From positions 1 through 29,974 of the forward strand of contig JBFXEJ010000081.1 of assembly GCA_050180235.1 (NCBI GenBank): a stretch of 29,974 nucleotides of DNA, given 5' to 3'. Below are positions 16,855-25,031 of the stretch, piece by piece. Each line of letters begins with the position of its first letter. The stretch's first letter is position 1. The translations under genes and the position numbers were made by a program. The notes under the pieces are model-generated. The model was not told the DNA's origin and did not search any database. It was given only the letters and a program-made list of their open reading frames with translations. Source of the DNA: JAABRU01 sp050180235 (lineage in GTDB: Bacteria > Desulfobacterota > Desulfobacteria > Desulfobacterales > Desulfococcaceae).

Positions 16855-19770
16855 TCAGATCAACCGTGTCTGCACCGAAACATCCTCCATATGAACTTCG
16901 TCAGTGACCTGCCCCGGTTTTGGAGACAGACCTTTGCCGGTCAAACCCGGTTCCCGTGCAAGAAGCTGACGCAATGGCTTTATGTCGGGAAGTCCCAGAG
17001 CGCGGGATAAGGCATCATCAATTTCCGCACGAACAGGATCTGCATCAAGCCCGGCAAGTGCCTTCAGCTCTTTATTGCAAATCGCGTCATAGGCTTCGGC
17101 AAGCTGTGTTATTACTTTATCCGGCAGGGAACGGACGTCAAGCACAGACATGCTTTCCCACGCAGGCTGTTTGCACATCATCCATGCGCTTCTTGTGGCG
17201 ACACGGCGTGACAGGAACAGCAGCAGCGATGGTGTACTGTTAAGCCACAGCAGCAAAATCTTTTCCTGTTCCGCAGTTAATTCCGTTTTCAAGGCCCACC
17301 ATGTATTACCCAGCACAGGTTCATCGAAACCAACCGCTATCACCCGATGAGTAATCGGCCACAACCGCTCAACCAACAAAATTCGGCCAGCACGCGGCCA
17401 CAGCCTGCGCTCTCCATAATCCGATCCACGCGGTGATTCTGCCCATGTCATAAGGTGTGTATTCGGTTTTTGCCTGATGCGCACTACTTTTTTTGCATCA
17501 TGATTCCAAAAGGATGGGAAAGGAGACCAGTCTGTTTCAGACGGCTTGAAACCTTCATGTATCCGCTTTCTGTCCGGCCCCAGCTTTCCAATATCTGCCA
17601 ACTTGCAAAGCGGCACATCCACTGACTTTTTGCCCGGAACTGCCAGTTTTCCCTGTTCCAGTTGCACCGCAGCCCTTAGCGTCAATGTCTGGGCAAACTG
17701 CACACCGATCCATTGATCAGCAAGGAGTGTTGCAGGTAATGACACAACTTCTGCCAGCTTGCGACCTTCCAATGCCATTGCTGATGTTATTTCTGCCGAA
17801 TCAAGGGGGGCCGGTTTGCAGTTCCGAACCCGCTCCGCCACATCCATTGCTTCGTATATTGTTCGCGGGTTGTGCCAGAGGTTGACATAAACCGTTTCAC
17901 CGGCCTTCTCATTTTCTTTGCGTTTGCGGGCAATAAACATGATCTCGGACAGGTCGGTATTTTCGGAAAAGTTCGGACGGTCTGCGTCATGACTTACCAT
18001 TATCACTTCAACATGATAACCGTCTGCCAGCAGCTTTCGGCTTTTGCCCCAGGCTTCACCGGCTGCAAGTGCCACAGGAAGAATAAATGCCAGACGGCCG
18101 CCGGTACGCAGATATTTGTCGGCAAGTGCCAGAAATACGCTGCCAAGCCCTGCTGTGACTGAAGACTGCAAATCTTTGGAGCGTTTTTTAAGCTCGGTTT
18201 GCAGTTTTGTCCGCTCGTCTTCCGGTAAGCTCCCGAATAACAGGTTCCCCCCGACCGACCGCACAAACGGGGGGTTCATCACGAACAGATCAATATTGTT
18301 GGGTATTACCGCTTTGGTGTCATGCTCTGCGGCAACTCCGGTCTGCCTGTCAGTCATCTGCCTGTCATGCAGGGAAAACTGAACATCCACGCCGTTGCGG
18401 TCTATAAAATCAAGACTTCCCAGACGCAGGGAATTTGTTTTTTTTGTCCCGGCCGGCACTCCCATCGGCATGACAAACAGATTCATACTGCGGTAAGCGA
18501 TACTGGGCGCAAGCATACCCAGAGTCGAGGCTGTAAGATGAACTGCGGTCGGCAGCACATCATAGCCGTACATCACATTTTCCATGAGGATTTTATGCAG
18601 ACTGCCGAGGCCGGCATCCGAAAGTTTTCTGCGTTTTTCCACACATGACACAACAAACTGATCGGTAACTGCCTGTGCTGCCGCCATAAGCAGCGTGCCC
18701 GTGCCGCAGGCAAGGTCTGCGACAGCGAAACCGGACAGTTTCTTCAGGGAACCGAAATCCTGTCCCTCCCATTTCTGTGCAAACACCAGTTTGAGCAGCA
18801 GTGTCGCGGAAGATGTGGCAGTGTAATAAGTGCCGAGATATTTGGAATGATACAGCAGCCAGTGATAGATGCGTCCCATAAGATCGTGCCGGAGCGCGGA
18901 CTGGTTGGCACAGATGGACTTGGCTTCTGACATCAGCCGGCGGACAGCGGATATGGCAGACTGTGACACAGGGATTTCCTGCAGAATCTCGGAGCCTATT
19001 TTGAAAATGGGGACATAGTTTATTTCTGTCCATATCCGGTGCCAGAGACTCTTAATATCTTCAACCGGATCAGCAGAGGTATCGTAGGCACGGAGAGAAA
19101 CAATGCGGCTGTCATCCCCATGCGAAGCAAGCTGTTCCTGAAATATCATGGCATTGGCAAGCACCAGGGAAGCAACCTTTGTGGCTGTGACACGGCGGGC
19201 TTCCTGCTCATCCGCTGTTTCACGCCGCCTCACAGGCATACCCAGCCGGTCCGAAAGCCTGTCACATACAGCAGGCAGACCGATCCACAGGGAGGCGGTA
19301 ACTTCAATTCTTTCAGAAAGCTGCCTGGCTGATTTGGCAACAATATCATCCTTAATCAGGGTTCCGTGTATATGACGGAGGGATGACAGTATGCCCGCAG
19401 GAGTTGCCTCGGCCCACTCTGTCAGACCGGTTTCTGAGATTATCAGGAACCGCAGACTGGAAGATGACAGGATTTTTTCAAGCTGCGATGTGGCTGCGGT
19501 ACGGATATTTTTCGGATATACCAGCGCAACGGCAATATGGCAAATCCCGCTTTTTACCCGGCTGAAAGCATCTGATTTCACGGCATTGTCGGCATCGGAG
19601 GTATCGGAAAACTTGCCTTCGATGATGACGCGAAGTCCGCCAAGCATGAACATGACATCCGGTCTTTGCTGCCCAAGAACAGTTTCCGCCTCGGCAGACA
19701 CACCATGCCGTGCAAGAAGTACGGCAAGCTGGGCATTGACTGTTTCTTCTCTGTGACGATACTGCGTCAT
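16855..19770 (-). CDS. Single-chain restriction nuclease-N6-adenine methyltransferase (type IIG-like)
   Basis: A 971-aa protein. The N-terminus has a PD-(D/E)xK-like site, RPDVMFM then VIIEGKF: Asp38, Glu51, Lys53. A helical linker follows. The gamma-type amino-methyltransferase domain begins near YLGTYYTATSS, with motif I VADLACGTGTLL (Asp352 region) and motif IV NPPF at 499-502. RLAFILPVALAAGEAWGKSR follows, as in type I and IIG methylases. The last 350 residues, with LPATLLADQW and NTWWALKTEL, probably form the target-recognition domain. No separate specificity or restriction subunit is adjacent, so cutting and methylation would be in one chain. The SD is weak (AGAGAG). Specificity cannot be read from the sequence. 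Confidence 0.78.
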   Translation of the reverse strand: MTQYRHREETVNAQLAVLLARHGVSAEAETVLGQQRPDVMFMLGGLRVIIEGKFSDTSDADNAVKSDAFSRVKSGICHIAVALVYPKNIRTAATSQLEKILSSSSLRFLIISETGLTEWAEATPAGILSSLRHIHGTLIKDDIVAKSARQLSERIEVTASLWIGLPAVCDRLSDRLGMPVRRRETADEQEARRVTATKVASLVLANAMIFQEQLASHGDDSRIVSLRAYDTSADPVEDIKSLWHRIWTEINYVPIFKIGSEILQEIPVSQSAISAVRRLMSEAKSICANQSALRHDLMGRIYHWLLYHSKYLGTYYTATSSATLLLKLVFAQKWEGQDFGSLKKLSGFAVADLACGTGTLLMAAAQAVTDQFVVSCVEKRRKLSDAGLGSLHKILMENVMYGYDVLPTAVHLTASTLGMLAPSIAYRSMNLFVMPMGVPAGTKKTNSLRLGSLDFIDRNGVDVQFSLHDRQMTDRQTGVAAEHDTKAVIPNNIDLFVMNPPFVRSVGGNLLFGSLPEDERTKLQTELKKRSKDLQSSVTAGLGSVFLALADKYLRTGGRLAFILPVALAAGEAWGKSRKLLADGYHVEVIMVSHDADRPNFSENTDLSEIMFIARKRKENEKAGETVYVNLWHNPRTIYEAMDVAERVRNCKPAPLDSAEITSAMALEGRKLAEVVSLPATLLADQWIGVQFAQTLTLRAAVQLEQGKLAVPGKKSVDVPLCKLADIGKLGPDRKRIHEGFKPSETDWSPFPSFWNHDAKKVVRIRQKPNTHLMTWAESPRGSDYGERRLWPRAGRILLVERLWPITHRVIAVGFDEPVLGNTWWALKTELTAEQEKILLLWLNSTPSLLLFLSRRVATRSAWMMCKQPAWESMSVLDVRSLPDKVITQLAEAYDAICNKELKALAGLDADPVRAEIDDALSRALGLPDIKPLRQLLAREPGLTGKGLSPKPGQVTDEVHMEDVSVQTRLI

Positions 19771-19906
19771 TGTTATTGCTCTCTTTTCTCCTGTTTCAGT
19801 CAGGCGTTGATCCCCAGAATGAACTCTCGAAGCATTTTTTCAAAAATATCAAACTGATGTTAGGTGATTTCCAGAAAAAATATCCCGGAAAGCAGCATAA
19901 GCTTCC

Positions 19907-19940
19907 AGCTTGTGCTCTGTGCCAGAAAGTAGCACAAGCT
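19907..19940. repeat. 10-bp perfect inverted repeat
   Basis: agcttgtgct (19907-19916) and agcacaagct (19931-19940) form a stem with a 14-base loop just 3' of the radical SAM gene relic. It may be an intergenic palindrome of the dispersed type. Confidence 0.55.
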
Positions 19941-19945
19941 TCCAT

Positions 19946-20029
19946 TTAACGAATATGCTGAGTGAAAGAATCAGCGTTCCTCTGGGCAAGTTTTGCCGCC
20001 ATTTCTTTCATGCACCTGAAAAGTAACAG
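19946..20029 (-). pseudogene. 3' relic of a second radical SAM/SPASM gene
   Basis: A minus-strand frame ending TAA at 19946-19948 translates to LLLFRCMKEMAAKLAQRNAD plus eight unrelated residues. The radical SAM/SPASM protein at 23886-25031 ends SLFRHMEEIAAKLAQRNAE, so about 14 of 19 residues agree, and the DNA shares runs such as gcgttcctctgggcaagttt. Similarity stops near 20023, and an in-frame stop lies at 20033-20035. Only the C-terminal tail is left, so a paralogous copy once sat here and was replaced by repeats. Confidence 0.7.
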
Positions 20030-20105
20030 AATCTAATTCAATTATTTCATGTGGTTCCCCCCTGAGGTCAATGCTGTTGTCTTAGGCGATTTCCATGAAA
20101 AAATG

Positions 20106-20351
20106 GGTAGTGCTACACAAGTAATGCTGACGGCTTTAACATTATTTACAGGATATTATCCTGTTTTTCCGTTTCCGGGCATTCTTCTCCGAACCGGTAT
20201 CCGGAACACAGGAAACCGCTGTACTGCGGTACCTGACAGCTTTCCGGTTTCAGAAAAACGCAGTATCTTCCATATGGGCTGATTTGAAAAAACTGCGTTA
20301 TAAATCTGAAATTGCATATAATAATATCAGCATTACTTGTGTAGCACTACC
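20106..20351. mobile_element. MITE-like element with perfect 25-bp terminal inverted repeats
   Basis: A 246-bp stretch is bounded by a perfect inverted repeat: 20106-20130 begins ggtagtgctacacaagtaat, and 20327-20351 is its exact complement. The ends can be read as TA followed by gtgctacaca on both sides, which fits a TA target duplication of IS630/Tc1-mariner elements. No transposase frame lies inside. The other TA-flanked MITE in the window (29716-29867) also starts TAGTG. Confidence 0.75.
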
Positions 20352-20370
20352 AAAAAATGTACCATCATTG

Positions 20371-20441
20371 TAGGGTGGGCACGGCTTTTTGTGCCCGCCG
20401 TCCTGCTGAAACGGCGGGCACAAAAAGCCGTGCCCGCCCTA
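20371..20441. repeat. 71-bp palindrome, TAGGGTGGGCACGG type
   Basis: Two 31-bp arms (20371-20401 and 20411-20441) differ at one position and enclose cctgctgaa. The core is gggcacggctttttgtgccc. It belongs to the same style of dispersed palindrome as 1524-1680 but with a different core. It would form a very stable hairpin. Confidence 0.8.
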
Positions 20442-20479
20442 CGAAAAACGGTATAATCATTAATGGAAATCACCTTAAG

Positions 20480-20571
20480 ACTCCCCTCCCTTGAGGGAGG
20501 GACCGGGGAATGCTGTAAAAAACATATGATTTCAGAGTGTTGTTCCTCTCACTCTGGGGAGGGAGTTTTTT
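20480..20571. repeat. Inserted ctcccctccc...gggagggag element
   Basis: A 92-bp piece with C-rich start (actcccctcccttgaggga) and G-rich end (ggggagggag) is flanked by cttaag on both sides and interrupts the inverted repeat described for 20069-20589. A related ccctccctcaagggagggg motif lies inside the MITE at 29716-29867. The bases 20590-20624 hold nothing else. Confidence 0.5.
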
Positions 20572-20624
20572 CTTAAGTCAACAGCATTGCCCCCTGGGGT
20601 AGAAGAAATATATTTACCCGATTC

Positions 20625-22064
20625 TCATCCAACACTTCCGTCCCCTGCAAATGCGGATAGATCTTTTATAAATCCCTGCATTTGCGATACAAGTCCGTCA
20701 AGTATCTCACATAGGGATGAAGACTCTTCAGCGCTGGCGGCATATTGCAGGCTCAGGCTCTCAAGAGATGAAACCGCTTCATTCACCTGGGATATTCCTT
20801 TTGCCTGTTCATTTGAGGCAACGGCGATTTCATCTACCAGGGCCATGATCCTTACTGTAATGTCCTTAACCTGGGAAAAGGATTCATTCGATTTCGCTAT
20901 CTGTTCAGCCCCACCTTTTGCAGTTGTTACGGTGTTTTCAATTAAATCAGCAGTTTCCAGAGAGGCATCTCCGGCTCGGATGGCAAGATTTCTGACTTCA
21001 TCCGCCACAACTGAAAAACCGGCTCCTGCTTCTCCGGCTCTTGCAGCCTCTATCGCGGCATTTAAGGCCAGCAGGTTCGTCTGGAAGGCAATCTCGTTGA
21101 TCGTCTTGACGATTTTTGAAGTATCCTCACTGGCCTGTAAAATTCTCTGCATGGAATGTGTCAGTTGACTGATGGATTCATCGGATTTGCTCACAATGTT
21201 TTCAGCATCCTTCACCAGACTGTTTGCAGCACCGGCATTTTCAGCATTGGCCAGGGTCATTGAAGCCACTTCTTCCATAACGGAGGCGGTCTCTTCTACC
21301 GAGGCCGCCTGTTGCGATGAGGTTCCGGCAAGGGTGTTGCTTGCGGTTGAAATCTGTGCGGATGCGGAGGACAGTTGCACAGAACTTGAATTGAGCCCGG
21401 AAATAATTATTTTTACGGGTTTTGTAATGCTTCGGGTTATGAATACGGCAATCGCTATGCTGAAAATAAAGGTGATGAGGCCCAGGGAAAGCATAAGCAG
21501 CTTCATTTGCACTGAAGATGTCAGAATGGTGCGAAATCGTGTTTGGGTTTGATCAATGTTCTGACTTTGAAGGCTGTCCATGGAAGCCGTGAGTTCTTTG
21601 GCTGCTGTGTCGAATTCATCCACCAGTTCATTCCCCTGTTCCGTACCTTCGGTGAAATAGACAAAGGCCATCTCTTTTCCGAGTTCATAATATGCTTCAA
21701 AAACCTTTTCCAATGATTCAATGTTTTTCAGTCCCGCCCGGTTGTCCTGACTTTCATATAACCTTTTGAAGTCCAGAAGATTTGCCCGAAAACTTTCTAC
21801 AACTTTTTCGGCTTCGGAAAAACCTTCAGATTTCCTGGTGGTTGACGCATACAGCATGAGCTTCATGACATTCAGGGTTTGAAAGGCCATTTTATCTGCA
21901 AGAAGCGCATACGGCAGGTACTCCTTTTCAACCATACGTGTATTCTTATGAACGTTATCAAAAGAGACGATGCTGACGGATATTGTTACAACAGAGGTAA
22001 AGACAATCAGCCCAAACCCCGATGCAAGTCGGGAGCCGATTTTCATTTTACGGAAAGACACCAT
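20625..22064 (-). CDS. Methyl-accepting chemotaxis protein
   Basis: A 479-aa chemoreceptor. TM1 is at about residues 10-33, and a periplasmic helical 4HB-type sensor of about 150 residues follows (YLPYALLADKMAFQTLNVMK). TM2 is near 190-212 (LLMLSLGLITFIFSIAIAVF), then a short HAMP-like segment (SITKPVKIIISG) and the signalling domain. The tip is EIAFQTNLLALNAAIEAARA followed by GEAGAGFSVVADEVRNLA, which contacts CheA/CheW. The C-terminus has no CheR pentapeptide. Two ATGs lie six bases apart; GAGGA abuts the first (22070) but is correctly spaced from the second, so 22064 is chosen. It starts just after the stop of the binding-protein gene, so the two are coupled. CheA and CheW are not in the window. 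Confidence 0.92.
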   Translation of the reverse strand: MVSFRKMKIGSRLASGFGLIVFTSVVTISVSIVSFDNVHKNTRMVEKEYLPYALLADKMAFQTLNVMKLMLYASTTRKSEGFSEAEKVVESFRANLLDFKRLYESQDNRAGLKNIESLEKVFEAYYELGKEMAFVYFTEGTEQGNELVDEFDTAAKELTASMDSLQSQNIDQTQTRFRTILTSSVQMKLLMLSLGLITFIFSIAIAVFITRSITKPVKIIISGLNSSSVQLSSASAQISTASNTLAGTSSQQAASVEETASVMEEVASMTLANAENAGAANSLVKDAENIVSKSDESISQLTHSMQRILQASEDTSKIVKTINEIAFQTNLLALNAAIEAARAGEAGAGFSVVADEVRNLAIRAGDASLETADLIENTVTTAKGGAEQIAKSNESFSQVKDITVRIMALVDEIAVASNEQAKGISQVNEAVSSLESLSLQYAASAEESSSLCEILDGLVSQMQGFIKDLSAFAGDGSVG

Positions 22065-22073
22065 GCTCATTCC

Positions 22074-22511
22074 TCATTTCAGTGAAAGTATTTTTACACC
22101 TTTGTGGGGCGTGGATGCATCAATATAGCCGACAGATCCTTTAGTTTCGGCAATGTATCGTACCAGTTCGGTTTCATCGCGAAAAATTTTCGGCGGACTG
22201 CCTGTTCCGGTGAAAATCGCTTTTTTCCAAATAGTTATTAATTTTGAAGGCGAGATACCGATTACATTATCGGCAAAATTTTCATGCACGGGACCGCTTT
22301 TCAGCATGACGACCCGTATCATTTCCCCGTTATCCCATTGGATTCGGATTCCCTGATATATTTCGGTAAGCATTCTCTTCTCAATTTCATCAATCCCCAC
22401 ACTCTCATTGACGATGATCAGGATATCTTTTGCCCGCACGTTTGCGGAAAAAACGATCAGAGGAATGAAAACAACCACAAGCCATATCCTTTTTATCATA
22501 GCAATTTTCAT
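22074..22511 (-). CDS. Single-domain PstS-like periplasmic binding protein
   Basis: A 145-aa exported protein with a signal peptide (IWLVVVFIPLIVFSANVRA). The body matches the PBP-like family seen in phosphate-type ABC binding proteins: RMLTEIYQGIRIQWDNGEMI, a middle segment with LITIWKKAIFTGTGSPP, and the end VRYIAETKGSVGYIDAST. It is only half the size of PstS, covering one lobe. There is no ABC permease or ATPase nearby. GGAGGGG precedes the ATG. It lies 18 bp after the porin gene and 9 bp before the chemoreceptor, so it could present a bound oxyanion to the receptor; the ligand is unknown. Confidence 0.8.
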   Translation of the reverse strand: MKIAMIKRIWLVVVFIPLIVFSANVRAKDILIIVNESVGIDEIEKRMLTEIYQGIRIQWDNGEMIRVVMLKSGPVHENFADNVIGISPSKLITIWKKAIFTGTGSPPKIFRDETELVRYIAETKGSVGYIDASTPHKGVKILSLK

Positions 22512-22529
22512 TACAACCCCTCCATCTTA

Positions 22530-23771
22530 TTAAAAACTGAAAGTGGTTTTGATAGCGTATAAGGTCCAGTCCTGGTCAAAACCATCGGGATTGTCCTCAT
22601 ATGAGCATAAGGCAACGCCGTCCATAAAATGAACTTCCAGTTTGATGAGCCAGAAATCGGTGATATCAAAGCGTGCGCTTAAGGCCCAATCTTTCTGCCA
22701 GGCCAGATAGTCCGGTTTTCCCGCTTTTTCGAAACGTTCCCCATCGCGATCATCTTTATCCGGATAAAACACGGAATAGCAGGCCCCTGCCTCGAACCAG
22801 TCCGTGAACCTGTAAGATATCAACCCGTAATAGGATTCATCGTCAATTTCTAATTCCATCGGAGGCGGGTTCGGGCGTCCGAGCTTTGATAAGTCCGTGG
22901 TAACGGTGAGGTTCTTCCGCCGTGTTCCGTATTCGGCGGCCAGCGTCAGATCACCGATACTGTATTCGGCAGAGCCGATAATGAACTGCATATCGGGATT
23001 TTCAATCACCGAATCAATGGCGACTTCCATCGGCGGGCCAATCGGACCCAAACTGATATAGGCGTTCCGGTGGGCCTGATAGATAATATCAAGTTGTTGA
23101 TAACTGGCTGACAAAAGAAGGCCCGAAAGGGGCGTGTACCATTTCAACCTGCCGCCGTAAACATGATCCGCCTCCCCCGAGTCGAAAGTGAGTTCATCTG
23201 TGGACAGGTATTTGAGCAGGCCGCCATCGTCATCAATTTCCATTGTACCGCCTATGAGATCATAGCCCAGTGTACCGGCATTTCCCATTGAAACAGTGCC
23301 GTAAATGCCCGCTCCCGTGTAACTGATGGCGGTCTCCCTGAGATATTGATGATACATTCCCTGGGGGAGGAGAATAGAGGGCCGCAGCATGTCGTAATCC
23401 TGTAACTCATTGTAAAGGCCCAGGGGATTTTTAATTTTTCCGATTCTCAGGCCGAGTTCATTTTTCCATTTATAATCCATGAAAGCCCAATCCAGATTGA
23501 CATCGTTGTTTCCGATGTCTCCTAAATCAAATGAATAGAACTGAAGGCCGATGCGCATATTATCGGTCACTGAAACCCCGAAGTTTATCCCGGTTTCATT
23601 AAACTGAAAACTGCCATCTTCAGAATCGAGAAGAAAATTATTATCTGTGGATTGCATGTATCCGGTGCTTATAAAACCGTGTATTTCTACGTTACCAAGA
23701 TCGTAGCCGTAGGCCGGATAAAGAAATGTAAAAATCAGCAAAAAAAATAACAAACTCCATTTTTTCAACAT
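22530..23771 (-). CDS. Outer-membrane porin-like beta-barrel protein
   Basis: A 413-aa protein with a signal peptide (LLFFLLIFTFLYPAYG). It has alternating beta-strands typical of a barrel of about 16 strands and a C-terminal Phe (TTFSF), the signal for insertion by the BAM complex. VEIHGFISTGYMQST at the N-terminus, LGLRIGKIKNPLGLYNE and the aromatic girdle resemble OprO/OprP-like and Porin_4-type proteins. A Pro-rich loop (SLGPIGPPMEV, GRPNPPPMEL) is unusual. AAGGAGG is correctly spaced from ATG 23771; the GTG two codons upstream is too close to the SD. It is the first gene of the porin, binding-protein, chemoreceptor operon. Confidence 0.82.
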   Translation of the reverse strand: MLKKWSLLFFLLIFTFLYPAYGYDLGNVEIHGFISTGYMQSTDNNFLLDSEDGSFQFNETGINFGVSVTDNMRIGLQFYSFDLGDIGNNDVNLDWAFMDYKWKNELGLRIGKIKNPLGLYNELQDYDMLRPSILLPQGMYHQYLRETAISYTGAGIYGTVSMGNAGTLGYDLIGGTMEIDDDGGLLKYLSTDELTFDSGEADHVYGGRLKWYTPLSGLLLSASYQQLDIIYQAHRNAYISLGPIGPPMEVAIDSVIENPDMQFIIGSAEYSIGDLTLAAEYGTRRKNLTVTTDLSKLGRPNPPPMELEIDDESYYGLISYRFTDWFEAGACYSVFYPDKDDRDGERFEKAGKPDYLAWQKDWALSARFDITDFWLIKLEVHFMDGVALCSYEDNPDGFDQDWTLYAIKTTFSF

Positions 23772-23885
23772 TATCACTCCCTCCTTATCCCTTTACAATT
23801 TTGCTTTAAAATCCGGACGGTCAATAGTTTTCATAAGCTGATGAAATCATTAATGCCAGCGGATTAACTCATAAAAGGTCTGTTT

Positions 23886-25031
23886 CTATGAATTCACATG
23901 CTCCGCGTTCCTCTGGGCAAGTTTTGCTGCGATTTCCTCCATATGCCTGAAAAGCGACTGATACAGTTCACAATAGGGGTCTTTTCTGAAAATATCTTTG
24001 TAAACCGTATAGGTTCTGATCGGACAGCCACCATGACACAGCGTCAGGTAATCACAAGTGATGCAGTCTTCTTTCTGAATCAGCATACCGGGTCTGGCCT
24101 GAAAACGTGTCCGGGCCTGGGATTTTTGCAGAAGTTCGGAAAGACTGTTTCCTTCAAAAATATTGCCGAAACGGTATTCAGGATAGCTGCTTACCCAGCA
24201 GTCGCACTGGGAAACATGGCCTTTGGGATCAATGCAGACAAATTCATTCACACAGTTATGCCGCCAGATACAGGGCAGGGTTGCGCTTCCGCAGGTGAAA
24301 TATTCCAGCAACGAACTGAAGGGATTGAGCTTTACACCCCTGTCGTAGCCCTGTTCCAGCCATACAGTTGCCAAATCCGTAAGGAAGTTGCTGAATCTGC
24401 CGGTTTCAGGAAGAAAACCTGTTTTCGCATCCCTGAATTCTCCGCCCGGAAAGGGGGTATTAATCTGAAATTCCCTCATTTCCAGTTCATCCGCAAAATA
24501 GGAATAAAATCTTTCTGCGCCCATTTCCATGCTTTGGGTATTGGGAATGGATATGACACCGGTTTCAATGCCTGATTCCTTTGCTTCAAGATATTTCTGT
24601 TTCCATATCCTGTCGTACTCTTCGGGGCTTCCGCGTTTGACTTTCCTGTAAGGATTTGGAAAATCAAGGGAAGAACCGATTCTGTTCCCGAACATCCCGG
24701 AAAGAACCGAATTCCATTTTTTATCATAGGCCAGCAGATTGGTCTGGATATAATGAAGAATGTGCTTTTTTTTCGATTCAGCAATTTTTCCAATGATTTC
24801 ATTGGCTTTTTCAAACCATTGGGGAGATAAGGTCATAACTTCCCCACCCTGCCAATAGATTGCCAGAGTTTCCATGCCGTTTTCATCAAGATAATCCAAA
24901 ACTTTGGAAATGATAATGGAAAGCCCGTCATACGTGAGAATGTCATCTGTTTTGACTTCAAAACAGTACTCACAATCCGCATTACACCTGAGCGTGGGAA
25001 GCAGTATCAGGGAAAAATCAGGGGATTTCAT
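23886..25031 (-). CDS. Radical SAM/SPASM protein, anaerobic sulfatase-maturase-like
   Basis: A 381-aa enzyme. The radical SAM motif CNADCEYC gives Cys16, 20 and 23; GGE (62-64) is SAM-binding. The C-terminal SPASM domain has all seven expected cysteines: Cys260-x5-C-x4-G-x4-Cys276, CITCDYLTLCHGGC (CX2CX5CX3C, 323-336) and Cys354. CDCWVSSYPEYRFGNI resembles the anaerobic sulfatase maturase segment with its catalytic Asp (here Asp277). The usual SLDGP is SLDFP, so the substrate may differ. The start is ATG 25031, which overlaps the stop of the partner gene as ATGA. A Cys-type sulfatase lies 2.7 kb away, yet the tight link to the partner argues for a dedicated peptide substrate. Confidence 0.85.
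   Translation of the reverse strand: MKSPDFSLILLPTLRCNADCEYCFEVKTDDILTYDGLSIIISKVLDYLDENGMETLAIYWQGGEVMTLSPQWFEKANEIIGKIAESKKKHILHYIQTNLLAYDKKWNSVLSGMFGNRIGSSLDFPNPYRKVKRGSPEEYDRIWKQKYLEAKESGIETGVISIPNTQSMEMGAERFYSYFADELEMREFQINTPFPGGEFRDAKTGFLPETGRFSNFLTDLATVWLEQGYDRGVKLNPFSSLLEYFTCGSATLPCIWRHNCVNEFVCIDPKGHVSQCDCWVSSYPEYRFGNIFEGNSLSELLQKSQARTRFQARPGMLIQKEDCITCDYLTLCHGGCPIRTYTVYKDIFRKDPYCELYQSLFRHMEEIAAKLAQRNAEHVNS

Larger units (their letters stand above)
20069..20589. repeat. Nested inverted-repeat element with one interrupted arm
   Basis: The left arm 20069-20096 (caatgctgttg, then tcttaggcgatttccat) is matched on the right in two pieces, 20463-20479 (atggaaatcaccttaag) and 20572-20589 (cttaagtcaacagcattg). 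The 92 bp at 20480-20571 have been inserted into the right arm and are flanked by cttaag on both sides. Inside lie the MITE (20106-20351) and a long palindrome (20371-20441). The layering suggests successive insertions. Confidence 0.65.
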
